A stretch of 64,000 nt of DNA from Aliirhizobium wenxiniae. GTDB lineage: Bacteria; Pseudomonadota; Alphaproteobacteria; Rhizobiales; Rhizobiaceae. A program made the translations under genes and the position numbers. Location: assembly GCF_019511445.1 (NCBI RefSeq), contig NZ_JAEUAN010000004.1, positions 124,001 through 188,000 of the forward strand, in the 5' to 3' direction. Each line of letters opens with the position of its first letter. The first letter of the stretch is position 1. Shown in pieces: positions 55,668 to 64,000 of this stretch. The notes beneath the pieces are model-generated. The model was not told the DNA's origin. It saw only the letters and a program-made list of their open reading frames with translations, and searched no databases.

Positions 55668-55995
55668 GAACAGCTCCTTCAGCCGGCATCGGAAATATTG
55701 CAGTGCAATACCGACATAGGCCCATGCGTTTTTAGGGCAATCCCTAAATCTGACACTTCTCTCGAATTCCGATCGAGCGTTGCAGTCGGTCGGATCGACA
55801 TGAACCGGATGTTTTGGCGATGAATGCGGCCATTATGGGGAGCGGCCCAAATCGGAAACAATGCGTGCTGCGGGATCCTTGTCCCTGATCGAAACAGGAG
55901 ACGGGATAAGCGATGCCGAGGCTTAACCCTGTCCCTTCACCCTTCATTCGTCGCTGTCCGTCATAACGATGGCGAACGACGATGAAGGCAAGACC
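55668..55995. other. Divergent intergenic region with two dyads
   Basis: About 330 bases without a credible gene. Two small perfect dyads lie near the OpgC end: TATTGC-AGT-GCAATA (55696-55710) and TTTAGGG-CAAT-CCCTAAA (55731-55748). Otherwise nothing recognisable. Confidence 0.5.
55696..55748. promoter_or_regulatory. Pair of dyads upstream of OpgC-like gene
   Basis: Two inverted repeats, 6-base arms (55696-55710) and 7-base arms (55731-55748), their centres about 37 bases apart and 30-80 bases before the start. They could bind a dimeric regulator; no known consensus identified. Confidence 0.4.
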
Positions 55996-56229
55996 ATGAC
56001 GATTTCGGCAGCAATGAGCATTTCCGTCTCCGGCATGCAGACACAATCCCAGCGCCTCGGCACGGCTGCAAACAACATCGCCAATGCTTCAACACCCGGA
56101 TACGACGTCGAGCCGGCAAGCGAAATGATCGACGTGATGACGGCCGAACAAGGCTTTGCCGCCAATGCAGCCGTCTTCGAAACCGGTGCAGACATGTGGG
56201 ACCTGCTGCTGACCATCAAGCGCGATTGA
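55996..56229 (+). CDS. Minimal flagellar rod/hook-like protein
   Basis: A 77-residue protein that is both ends of an axial flagellar protein (FlgC/FlgG type) with the middle missing. Residues 1-37 match the N-terminal rod motif (MSISVSGMQTQSQRLGTAANNIANASTPGY). The rest follows the C-terminal one (ASEMIDVMTAEQGFAANAAVFETGADMWDLLLTI). AAGG stands before the ATG. No other flagellar gene is near. Could be a rod adaptor, a decayed FlgC or a conserved small protein; it is intact. Confidence 0.78.
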   Translation: MTISAAMSISVSGMQTQSQRLGTAANNIANASTPGYDVEPASEMIDVMTAEQGFAANAAVFETGADMWDLLLTIKRD

Positions 56230-56245
56230 TGCGAACGGAGGTCTC

Positions 56246-56265
56246 GACGCGATCAAAATCGCGTC
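56246..56265. repeat. Hairpin behind the mini rod gene
   Basis: Perfect 8-base arms GACGCGAT/ATCGCGTC around CAAA, 17 bases after the stop, no T run. It lies before the start region of the next gene. Confidence 0.5.
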
Positions 56266-56284
56266 AGCCGATTGGCTTGGGCAG

Positions 56285-57463
56285 TTGAGTTATACGGCGA
56301 ACTCGAAGAAGAGAGGTCTCCTTTCCCAAGACCCAGAGCATTCAGCCTTGTTTCATCTCTTCAAAGCCATCCTTTGCCTCTATGTCGTTGCCCGTTTCAT
56401 TTATCCCCTGCCCTGGCCGAACTGGCTGAAGGGATTTCTCGCCGTCATCCTGATGGTGGTGTTCCAGCACAGTCTGATCAGCCTTCTCGTCTTCGGCACG
56501 ATGTTCTCGCCGGAAGTGCCGCGGGTCGCGATGATCCTGGTGAACTGGCTTGCCGGTTTCGTGCTGCTCACCGCCGTCTGCCAGCTTGCAATCGACATCG
56601 TTGCCTTGCTGATCGCCGCCCTGAAACGCCGGCGCATCTCGATCGCGCCTCGGCTGCGCTATGGCGTCGGCATCCTGACCATGTCGCTGGCAGCCTTCGC
56701 CGTTTCCCATGCAATCCGCGTCCCGCCGGTCAAGGAAGTAGAAATTCGCATCAAGGATCTCCCGGCTGAATTCGACGGCTACCGGATGATCCAGCTCACA
56801 GATTTGCATATCAGCCGCCTGTTTCAGGCCCCCTGGGTCGAAGAGACGGTTGCGAAGGCCAATGCGCAGAACGCCGATCTGATCGTCATTACCGGCGACC
56901 TGATCGACGGCGACCTTCAGGCCCGAACGGATGACGTGGCACCACTGGCGAAGCTGAAAGCCACCGATGGCGTCTACACCATTCCGGGCAATCACGAATA
57001 TTACTTCGGCCATGACGGCTGGATGGCGAAATATCAGGAGCTTGGCCTCAAGACCATCTCCAACGGCCATGTCCTGCTGTCGCGCGGAGATGCGAAGCTG
57101 ACGCTTGCCGGCGTCAATGACGTCAACGCCACCCGTTTCGGCCTCGAAGGACCGGATGTCGCAAAGGCTTTGGCCGGCGGGCCGCCGGAAACCCCGGTCA
57201 TCCTTCTGGACCACCAGCCGCGCAATGCGCGACTTGCAGCGGAAGCCGGTGCAGACCTGCAGCTTTCCGGCCATACGCATGGCGGCATGATCCTCGGCAT
57301 GGATCGGCTGGTTGCGCGCTTCAACAACGGTTTCGTCTCTGGCCGCTACGACGTCGGCGACATGCAGCTTTACGTCAACAACGGCACGGCCTTGTGGATC
57401 GGCTTTGCGCTTCGGCTCGGCGTGCCTTCGGAACTGACGGTCATCACGCTTCGGCCCGCCTGA
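56285..57463 (+). CDS. Membrane-anchored metallophosphoesterase
   Basis: A 392-residue protein with four N-terminal membrane segments (about 20-140) and a C-terminal calcineurin-like phosphoesterase. Metal-binding motifs are all seen: DLHIS (Asp/His, 172-176), GDLIDG, GNHEYYF and the GHTHGG near residue 325. The domain probably faces the periplasm; YkuE-type relatives act on UDP-sugars or phospholipids. Start: a TTG at 56285, but a TTG at 56348 would fit better with family wording and either lacks a strong ribosome site. Confidence 0.85.
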   Translation: MSYTANSKKRGLLSQDPEHSALFHLFKAILCLYVVARFIYPLPWPNWLKGFLAVILMVVFQHSLISLLVFGTMFSPEVPRVAMILVNWLAGFVLLTAVCQLAIDIVALLIAALKRRRISIAPRLRYGVGILTMSLAAFAVSHAIRVPPVKEVEIRIKDLPAEFDGYRMIQLTDLHISRLFQAPWVEETVAKANAQNADLIVITGDLIDGDLQARTDDVAPLAKLKATDGVYTIPGNHEYYFGHDGWMAKYQELGLKTISNGHVLLSRGDAKLTLAGVNDVNATRFGLEGPDVAKALAGGPPETPVILLDHQPRNARLAAEAGADLQLSGHTHGGMILGMDRLVARFNNGFVSGRYDVGDMQLYVNNGTALWIGFALRLGVPSELTVITLRPA

Positions 57464-57471
57464 AACAACAC

Positions 57472-58668
57472 CTAAAGCTCCTCGAGCCCGATGCGCTTGA
57501 TCGGGCTGAGGAAATCGCCCGTGACCAATCGGCTGACGAGTTGCCGCACCAGCGGCATCCGCGTCGTCGGGCCGATCGCGATATCGCGCATCGCCGGCAG
57601 AATGCGGCTGTCGGACTGATAAAACGGCGTCAGCACGAGACTGAGTGCCTGGTAGAGCCAGACATGCGGCCCGCGCTGGCGCAGATGCAGCGCAAAAGCC
57701 TCGTCGATCGACGGTGCGCGGGAAAGCGCAGAGGCCAGTGAAGCGGCATCGATCATCGCCATATTGGCGCCCTGGCCCAATTGCGGGCTTGTCGCATGCC
57801 ATGCATCGCCGATGCGGATGACACCGCGCCCGGCCACCGGCTTTCGCGTGTGGTGACGATAGCGGGCATGCACCGGCTCGGCCACTTCGGCAAGCGACAC
57901 TGCCTGCGGCCAGAGTGCGTTCACCCGCTCCAGCCACGCCTCCCGACCCGCATTGCGCCACGCATCGATATCGCGGTTGCGCAGGCTCCAGAAGAAAGTC
58001 GCCATCGGTACGGCCCCGTCCCTCGCCGTCCCGACCGGCAGGACGCCGGCCATATGGCTCGCCCGCTCGTAACGCTGCTCCAGCTCGTGAGGCTGAAACG
58101 GTCCGTTCTCCGGCCATGGCACCGTCGCCCAAAGCGCGCCGTAGTTCAGCTCCTTAGCCGGATCGTGGCCGATCGGTGAGCTTGCGCCCATGGCGTCGAC
58201 GACGAGATCTGCTGATGGCGTTGCGCGCCCGCCATCGAGCACCAGTGCCGGTCTGCCGCCTTCGATGGCGCCAGTCGTTCTCGCCTTCGTCTCGAACCGA
58301 ACGCCTGCAGAAATTGCCGCCGATAGCAGCAGATCGAACAAGGCCACCCGCTGGATGGCGATGCCATGACCGTCGCCCGGATAGCTGATCTCCAGCACCG
58401 TCTTTCCCGGCTCGGACGATCCGCCGGCCAAAGCTCCGTGCATACGGGTAATGACCTGCCCGCGAGCCGCGATCGCATCGAACAGGCCCATCGCCTTCAG
58501 GATTGCCAGCCCCGTCGGCTGCAGCACGAAGCCGGAGCCGATCGGCTGGGGTGCAGCCATCTGGTCATAGACCACGACTTTCGCGCCGCGCCGGGCAAGC
58601 ATCGTCGCAAGCGACAACCCGCCGATACCGGCACCGGCGATTGCGACTTCCAGCCCATCGATCTTCAT
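57472..58668 (-). CDS. FAD-dependent monooxygenase
   Basis: A 398-residue flavoprotein of the aromatic hydroxylase type. The FAD dinucleotide fold GAGIGGLSLATMLARRGAKVVVYDQ (12-36), the middle DAMGASSP motif and the late RIGDAWHATSPQLGQGANMAMIDA are clear. Substrate may be a hydroxybenzoate-, salicylate- or quinone-like ring; unknown. Converges with the phosphoesterase gene, eight bases apart. No partner dioxygenase is adjacent. Confidence 0.88.
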   Translation of the reverse strand: MKIDGLEVAIAGAGIGGLSLATMLARRGAKVVVYDQMAAPQPIGSGFVLQPTGLAILKAMGLFDAIAARGQVITRMHGALAGGSSEPGKTVLEISYPGDGHGIAIQRVALFDLLLSAAISAGVRFETKARTTGAIEGGRPALVLDGGRATPSADLVVDAMGASSPIGHDPAKELNYGALWATVPWPENGPFQPHELEQRYERASHMAGVLPVGTARDGAVPMATFFWSLRNRDIDAWRNAGREAWLERVNALWPQAVSLAEVAEPVHARYRHHTRKPVAGRGVIRIGDAWHATSPQLGQGANMAMIDAASLASALSRAPSIDEAFALHLRQRGPHVWLYQALSLVLTPFYQSDSRILPAMRDIAIGPTTRMPLVRQLVSRLVTGDFLSPIKRIGLEEL

Positions 58669-58698
58669 GACAGGGTCCCGTCCGCGACGTTCACGCGC

Positions 58699-59532
58699 TC
58701 AACCCAGCTGCCGTTCGATGGCTTTGGCGGCCTGCCACAGATCTTCCATCCGCTCCAAAGAAGCGCCCTCAAGGCTCTCGCCTGATTTTTCAAGTTCCGT
58801 CTCTATATGATTGAACCGACGCCGGAATTTCGTATTCGTCCCGCGCAGCGCGTTTTCCGGATCCGTGCCGACATGACGGCCGATATTGACCACCGCGAAG
58901 ATCAGATCACCAAGCTCGTCGGACACTTTTTCCGAATGGCCTGTCTGCAGCGCCTCACGCAATTCCCGCACCTCCTCCTCTATCTTGTCGAGGATCGGCT
59001 CGGGCTGCGACCAATCGAAGCCAACCTTGGCGGCGCGTTCCTGCAGTTTCAGCGCCTCGGTCAGCGCCGGCTGGCTGCGATGCACCGACCCGAGAAAACC
59101 AGCCTTGAAATCCTCGGTAATGCCCCGGCTCAAGCGCCGCTCGGCCCGCTCGCGCTTTTCCTCCTGTTTGATATCGTCCCATTGGATTTTCACCGCACCG
59201 GGTGTATCGGCATCGGAACGGGCAAACACATGCGGATGCCGACGGATCATCTTTCTCGTCACCGCTTCCACCACATCGCCAAAGGCAAAGTCGCCCGCCT
59301 CTTCCGCCATGCGGGCGTGAAAGACCACCTGCAGCAGCAGGTCGCCCAACTCCTCGCAGAGATCGTCCATGTCGTTGCGTTCGATCGCGTCGGCGACCTC
59401 ATAGGCCTCCTCGATCGTATAGGGCTTGATCGACGTGAAATCCTGTTCGAGATCCCAGGGGCAGCCGGTGACGGGCGTGCGCAGCGCCGCCATGATCTCG
59501 ATCAGGCGCGAAATATCCTTTGAAGCTTCCAT
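58699..59532 (-). CDS. mazG: Nucleoside triphosphate pyrophosphohydrolase MazG
   Basis: A 277-residue two-domain MazG. The first domain has [10 protein letters not shown] and [32 protein letters not shown], and the second repeats [21 protein letters not shown]. The EExxD-type metal-binding clusters are complete in both. It hydrolyses NTPs to NMPs. AAGGA precedes the chosen ATG by 9 bases; a frame start at 59556 is less likely. Confidence 0.95.
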   Translation of the reverse strand: [277 protein letters not shown]

Positions 59533-59552
59533 TGTGAAATGTCCTTGGGCGC

Positions 59553-60143
59553 TCAATTGAGCGGTATGTCGTTTTCGCCCTTGCCGGACTGATAGCTGTC
59601 CGAAAGGCGCTGATAGGTCTGTTTGATCCGGGACGTCTGTTCGCGCAATTGCTGTCGCAGCGGGTCCTGCTCCGTCTCCACTAGATCGGCAATGAAGTAG
59701 GAATTCCAGAACGCGTTAGACCGGCGATAACCGCCGGGCTCCAGCCCGAACACTTCCTTGAGGATCTTCAGATCGTGCGGGATGGCAAACGCGTCGCGCG
59801 AATCCTCATGGCTGAAGAAGGAATAGAAATTGTCGAAACCGGCCCAGGTGATGGCCGACATGCACATCGTGCACGGCTCATGAGTTGACAGGAAAATCAG
59901 ATCCTTGGTGGAAAGTCCTAAAGTCTTTTCATAAAAGCGCTTCAGCGTGTGAACTTCACCGTGCCAGAGCGGATTTTCGAGCTCGTTATTCGTCTCGGCA
60001 ATCACCAGCGAAAGATCGGATTTTTTCAGGATCGCCGCCCCGAACACCTTGTTGCCGGCAGCAACACCCACATGCGTAAGCGGCAGGATGTCGTGTTCGA
60101 TAACGTCGAGAAGCCGGGGGGCGAGTGTGGCGGCAATGGTCAT
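59553..60143 (-). CDS. Zinc-dependent nucleoside/cytosine deaminase-like protein
   Basis: A 196-residue deaminase. His61-x-Glu63 (HGEVH) and Cys91-x-x-Cys94 (EPCTMC) make up the zinc site and proton shuttle. It is longer than TadA and free cytidine deaminase, with a C-terminal helical extension (SRIKQTYQRLSDSYQSGK). Substrate not determined; guanine or dCMP-type are possible. Same strand as mazG with 20 bases between, so probably cotranscribed. Confidence 0.86.
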   Translation of the reverse strand: MTIAATLAPRLLDVIEHDILPLTHVGVAAGNKVFGAAILKKSDLSLVIAETNNELENPLWHGEVHTLKRFYEKTLGLSTKDLIFLSTHEPCTMCMSAITWAGFDNFYSFFSHEDSRDAFAIPHDLKILKEVFGLEPGGYRRSNAFWNSYFIADLVETEQDPLRQQLREQTSRIKQTYQRLSDSYQSGKGENDIPLN

Positions 60144-60378
60144 GAAGGCTCTTTATGGCTGGTATGTCTAGGCAATTTATAACGTGGACCGAACCGATCG
60201 AGGCAAAAACCTAGTATTCTACAGAAATACTGGAAAAATATCCTCTGCGGTGGCTTTTGCTCAAGAACAGGTTGATTGAGAAACAGAAATACCCGCGGCC
60301 AATCCACTTCGCATATCCATTTCTTCAAAACCTGCGTCCGATTATGGATATTCCTGTCATATGTTTCAGGATAACCGC

Positions 60379-61851
60379 ATGTCAGCCAGCCATCAACGCC
60401 TGTCAGCCTTCCCGGCCTTTTTCCGTGTACATGGAAAAACCGTGGCGGTCTTCGGCAACGGCGACGAAGCCTATGCCAAAGCCCGCTTGCTCCGAAATAC
60501 CGATGCCGAGATCGTCGCCTATGCCGACGAGCCGGAAGCGGATTATGCTGCCTGGCTCGAGGCGCAGGGGATCAAGGTCATCCGTGCCGAATTCTCCGCC
60601 GAGCAGGTAAAGGGTGCCGTACTGGTTTTTGCCGCAACCGGTAAAGCTGAGCAGGACCAGACGATCGTCACCGCCGCCCGTGCGCAAAAAATCCCGGCCA
60701 ATGCCGTGGACCAGCCCGATTATTGCGACTTCTTCACCCCGGCCCTCGTCAACCGCGCGCCGGTCGCCATCGCTATCGGCACCGAAGGTGCCGGCCCGGT
60801 TTTGGCTCAGATGATCCGTGCCCGCATCGACCAGATGCTGTCGCCGTCTCTCGGCCGCCTTGCAAACCTTGCTTCCGATTACCGTGATGCCGCCGAACGT
60901 CTCGTTCCGCGCGGTGTCTCCCGCCGCATCTTCTGGCGGCGGTTCTTCTCCGGCGATGTCGCCGATGCGATCGAAGCGAACGACCATGCCTCCGCCCGTC
61001 GTGCGGCCAATGTGCTTCTGTCGACCTCCGGTCAGGCCGAGGGCAAGATATGGCTGGTCGGTGCCGGTCCCGGTGCCGAAGACCTGCTGACGCTTCGGGC
61101 GCAGCGCGTGCTGATGGAAGCCGACGCGATCGTCTATGACGCGCTCGTGCCCCAGGCTATCGTCGACATGGGTCGCCGCGATGCGGAGCGCCTGTCAGTC
61201 GGCAAGCGCAAGAACTGTCACTCCAAAAGCCAGGACGAGATCAACCGCCTGCTGGTCGATCTCGGTCGCCAGGGCAAGCGCGTCGTGCGGCTGAAATCCG
61301 GCGATCCGCTGGTTTACGGCCGTGCAGGTGAGGAAATGGCAGCCCTTCGTGAAGCCGGCATCGCTTACGAGATCGTGCCTGGCATCACCTCAGCTTTCGC
61401 CGCTGCCGCCGATTTCGACCTGCCGCTGACCCTGCGTGGCGTCGCCTCGTCCCTGATCTTTACTACCGGCCATGACCTGACCGGCGATGTGCTGCCGGAC
61501 TGGGCAAGCCTTGCCATCTCCGGCGCCACCATCGCCGTCTATATGGGCCGCACGGTCGCAGCCTCGGTCTCCGAACGCTTGATGGATGCGGGCTTGAGCC
61601 GCGACACGACCGTTGCCGTGATCGAGAATGCCAGCCGCACCGACCGCAAGCTCTTCCATGGCGTGCTGAGCGAGCTGCCGTCACTGGAAGCGCGTGACGA
61701 CCTCGATGGCCCTGTCATGGTGATCATCGGCGAAGCGGTCGCCGGCGCGAATTTTGACAAATCCGAACCGCTCTCCGCCTTCAGAAAATCCGTTCGCCAA
61801 GCGGAAGATGCAGGCCAGGAAAACGGCCAGAAACAAGGAATCCAGCAATGA
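60379..61851 (+). CDS. cysG: Siroheme synthase
   Basis: A 490-residue fusion. The first part (1-200) is the precorrin-2 dehydrogenase/ferrochelatase (CysG-B), with a Rossmann-like FGNGDEAYAKARLL. The second (215-470) is uroporphyrinogen-III methyltransferase, with VGAGPGAEDLLTLRA, VYDALV, RLKSGDPLVYGRAGEE and GRTVA. It provides siroheme for the reductase encoded two genes on. AGGA lies 7 bases before the ATG at 60379. Its stop overlaps the DUF2849 start. Confidence 0.96.
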   Translation: MSASHQRLSAFPAFFRVHGKTVAVFGNGDEAYAKARLLRNTDAEIVAYADEPEADYAAWLEAQGIKVIRAEFSAEQVKGAVLVFAATGKAEQDQTIVTAARAQKIPANAVDQPDYCDFFTPALVNRAPVAIAIGTEGAGPVLAQMIRARIDQMLSPSLGRLANLASDYRDAAERLVPRGVSRRIFWRRFFSGDVADAIEANDHASARRAANVLLSTSGQAEGKIWLVGAGPGAEDLLTLRAQRVLMEADAIVYDALVPQAIVDMGRRDAERLSVGKRKNCHSKSQDEINRLLVDLGRQGKRVVRLKSGDPLVYGRAGEEMAALREAGIAYEIVPGITSAFAAAADFDLPLTLRGVASSLIFTTGHDLTGDVLPDWASLAISGATIAVYMGRTVAASVSERLMDAGLSRDTTVAVIENASRTDRKLFHGVLSELPSLEARDDLDGPVMVIIGEAVAGANFDKSEPLSAFRKSVRQAEDAGQENGQKQGIQQ

Positions 61852-62162
61852 CCGACAAGGTTCTGACCGCCAACCGCCTTTCCGATGGTATCGCCGTCTG
61901 GCTGGATGCCGCAGGCCACTGGACGGAAAACCTGCAGGATGCGCTGGTCGCCCGTCATGCGGAAGCAGTCTCGTCGCTGGAAGCGATCGGCAAGCGCGAT
62001 TTCGCCGACAACAAGGTTGTTGATGTCGCCGTGATCGATGTCGAGGAAACCAATGGCGTGCTTTGGCCGACCCGCCTTCGCGAGCGTATCCGCGCCGCTG
62101 GCCCCACCATGAATTACGCGAGCGGCTATGGCAAAGCCGACGCAGCCTTCATCGCAGTCTGA
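61848..62162 (+). CDS. DUF2849 family protein
   Basis: A 104-residue soluble protein of the DUF2849 family, always beside sulfite or nitrite reduction genes in alphaproteobacteria (family knowledge). NRLSDGIAVWLD and MNYASGYGKADAAFIAV are conserved-looking. ATGA overlap with cysG implies coupling. No biochemical role is known; it may be a small subunit or an assembly factor. Confidence 0.87.
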   Translation: MTDKVLTANRLSDGIAVWLDAAGHWTENLQDALVARHAEAVSSLEAIGKRDFADNKVVDVAVIDVEETNGVLWPTRLRERIRAAGPTMNYASGYGKADAAFIAV

Positions 62163-62184
62163 CACTTAAGAGTTCTGGAACCCC

Positions 62185-63858
62185 ATGTATCGTTACGATG
62201 AATTCGACCACGCCTTTGTTTCGAGCCGCGTGGAACAGTTTCGCGATCAGGTCGAGCGCCGTCTTTCCGGCGAGCTCGCCGAGGATGCGTTCAAGCCGCT
62301 GCGTCTGATGAACGGCGTTTATCTGCAGCTTCACGCCTATATGCTGCGCGTCGCGATCCCCTACGGCACGCTGAACTCGAAGCAGATGCGGATGCTGGCG
62401 CGTATCGCCCGCAAATATGACCGCGGTTACGGTCATTTCACCACCCGCCAGAACATTCAGTACAACTGGCCGAAACTTTCCGACACGCCGGATATTCTGG
62501 CCGAACTGGCAAGCGTCGAAATGCATGCGCTGCAGACCTCCGGCAACTGCATTCGCAATGTCACGGCCGACCATTTTGCCGGTGCGGCAGCAGACGAGGT
62601 GGCCGACCCCCGCCCCTATGCCGAAATCCTGCGCCAGTGGTCCTCCGTCCACCCGGAATTCTCCTTCCTGCCGCGAAAGTTCAAGATCGCAGTGACCGGC
62701 GCCGAGCGCGACCGTGCCGCGATCCAGGTCCACGATATCGGCCTGCACTTGAAGAAGAATGACCAAGGGCAGATCGGCTTTGCCGTCTATGTCGGTGGCG
62801 GACAGGGCCGCACGCCGCTGATCGCCAAGAAGATCAACGACTTCCTACCTGAGCAGGATCTCTTGTCCTACATCACCGCGATCATGCGCGTGTACAATCT
62901 GCATGGCCGTCGCGACAACAAGTACAAGGCACGCATCAAGATTCTCGTGCATGAAACGGGCGTAGAGGAACTGACCCGTCAGGTGGAGGAAGAATTCTCC
63001 CATCTGCAGGAAAGCGAACTGAAGCTGCCAGAAGCTGATGTCGCGGCAATCACCGCCTATTTCGCACCGCCCGCCCTGCCCGACCGTGGCGAAGGCTGGG
63101 CGCAGTTGGCCGGCTGGAAAAAGCAGGACGAGGCCTTTGCCCGCTGGGTGAACCAGAACGTGCAGCCGCACAAGCACCCCGACTACGGCATGGTGACAAT
63201 TTCGCTGAAACCCATCGGCGGGATTCCGGGCGATGCATCCGACGTGCAGATGGACGTGATCGCCGATCTGGCGGAAGAATTCGCCCATGACGAAATCCGC
63301 ATCAGCCACGAGCAGAACGTCATTTTCCCGCATGTGGCGCTGGCCGATCTCGAGCCGCTCTATCGGGCTCTGACGGCACATGGGCTGGAAACGGCAAATT
63401 CCAACCTGATCACGGACATCATAGCCTGTCCCGGCCTGGACTACTGCGCCTTGGCGAACGCCCGTTCGATCCCGGTAGCCCAGGAAATTTCTTCACGCTT
63501 CGGCGCGCCTGAAAGGCAGGCCGAGATTGGTGAACTCAAGATAAAAATCTCCGGCTGCATCAATGCCTGCGGCCATCACCATGTCGGCCATATCGGTCTT
63601 CTGGGCGTGGAGAAGAAGGGGGCCGAACTCTACCAGATCACGCTTGGGGGTTCCGGCGACGAAAACACCTCGATCGGCGAAATCATCGGCCGCGGTTTCG
63701 AGCCTTCCAAGGTAACGGACGCGATCGAGACCATCGTCGATACCTATCTCGGCCTGCGTGAGAGCAAGGACGAGAAATTCCTCGATGCCTATCGACGTGT
63801 CGGCCCGCAGCCGTTCAAGGATGCGCTTTATGGTGATGCCAAGGCGGAGGCTGCGTGA
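62185..63858 (+). CDS. cysI: Nitrite/sulfite reductase hemoprotein (sulfite reductase)
   Basis: A 557-residue siroheme and [4Fe-4S] enzyme reducing sulfite to sulfide. The cluster is bound by Cys415, Cys421 (ACPGLDYC), Cys458 and Cys462 (GCINACGHH). The two-fold repeat of the family is seen (TRQNIQYNW, then SHEQNVIF). Its context with cysG and DUF934 favours sulfite over nitrite. The start of the next gene overlaps its stop by one base. Confidence 0.94.
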   Translation: MYRYDEFDHAFVSSRVEQFRDQVERRLSGELAEDAFKPLRLMNGVYLQLHAYMLRVAIPYGTLNSKQMRMLARIARKYDRGYGHFTTRQNIQYNWPKLSDTPDILAELASVEMHALQTSGNCIRNVTADHFAGAAADEVADPRPYAEILRQWSSVHPEFSFLPRKFKIAVTGAERDRAAIQVHDIGLHLKKNDQGQIGFAVYVGGGQGRTPLIAKKINDFLPEQDLLSYITAIMRVYNLHGRRDNKYKARIKILVHETGVEELTRQVEEEFSHLQESELKLPEADVAAITAYFAPPALPDRGEGWAQLAGWKKQDEAFARWVNQNVQPHKHPDYGMVTISLKPIGGIPGDASDVQMDVIADLAEEFAHDEIRISHEQNVIFPHVALADLEPLYRALTAHGLETANSNLITDIIACPGLDYCALANARSIPVAQEISSRFGAPERQAEIGELKIKISGCINACGHHHVGHIGLLGVEKKGAELYQITLGGSGDENTSIGEIIGRGFEPSKVTDAIETIVDTYLGLRESKDEKFLDAYRRVGPQPFKDALYGDAKAEAA

Positions 63859-64000
63859 TGACAAAAACCTGGAGAGAGACCGGTTTCGTCGAGAACGATC
63901 CGTGGATCATCGAAAGCGATGAGGTGAAAGCTGAAGGCGAGCAGAAGGCGCTTTTACCGCTTGATCAGTTTATCGAGAAGGCGGAGGCCAGCAATGATGT
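63858..64000 (+). CDS. DUF934 family protein, 5' part only
   Basis: Forty-seven codons before the right edge: MTKTWRETGFVENDPWII and then LLPLDQFI, the start expected of DUF934 (CysH-linked). The ATG overlaps the cysI TGA by one base. Truncated by the window, not by the genome. Family members accompany sulfite reductase and PAPS reductase genes, which probably follow. Confidence 0.85.
   Translation, partial: MTKTWRETGFVENDPWIIESDEVKAEGEQKALLPLDQFIEKAEASND

Overview
The window is a chromosomal segment of an alphaproteobacterium, most likely a member of the Rhizobiaceae (Rhizobium/Agrobacterium/Neorhizobium type; genus not resolved). The support is a set of families typical of that group: an Agp2-like bacteriophytochrome with HWE kinase and receiver, BTLCP protease, ATP12 chaperone, DUF1489, DUF2336, DUF599 and DUF2849 proteins, a RIME-type palindromic element, GC-rich codon use and a tandem glycine riboswitch before gcvTHP. 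Coding density is high, with about 75 protein genes, one tRNA, no rRNA, no CRISPR array and no complete insertion sequence or prophage.

Layout. 1-8 kb: tpiA, a secreted alpha/beta hydrolase, topoisomerase IV parE, pyridoxal kinase and the bacteriophytochrome. 8-17 kb: AI-2E-type permease, a small gene with an apparent frameshift, a DUF2336 protein, a flavin reductase/nitroreductase pair, an exported protein, a cupin, an acyltransferase and thrS. 17-25 kb: yidD, a RIME-like repeat, an Fe-S scaffold, folE, hisI, a patatin phospholipase, CBS, rhomboid, PAS, tandem-PilZ and BTLCP proteins; a 490-bp AT-rich intergenic region with three dyads separates the last two. 25-36 kb: a DD-carboxypeptidase with SPOR domain, sdaA, membrane proteins, MerR, mgtE, a peptide-deformylase-like pseudoenzyme, two BON proteins, the lipB-osmC pair and tRNA-Leu(GAG).

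36-45 kb is the most accessory-looking part. A formaldehyde detoxification pathway (frmA and fghA) is split by an acetyltransferase, a parDE toxin-antitoxin pair and small conserved genes. It is followed by an orphan hydrolase gene with a nested inverted repeat over its start and a strong terminator behind it. 45-49 kb: a minus-strand cluster crcB, rluC-like, HAD phosphatase, ATP12. 49-54 kb: the glycine cleavage system gcvT-gcvH-gcvP under a two-aptamer glycine riboswitch. 54-60 kb: an OpgC-like membrane acyltransferase, a 77-residue minimal flagellar-rod-like protein, a metallophosphoesterase, a FAD monooxygenase, mazG and a nucleoside deaminase. 60-64 kb: the sulfite reduction operon cysG-DUF2849-cysI-DUF934, which runs off the right edge.

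Functionally the window is mostly housekeeping metabolism (one-carbon/glycine, siroheme and sulfite, lipoate, folate, histidine, threonyl-tRNA). I saw no large unknown gene system. The best candidates for undescribed biology are small: the mini rod protein, the start-codon-covering inverted repeat, the AT-rich dyad region, the deformylase-like protein that lost metal ligands, and the frameshifted small gene.
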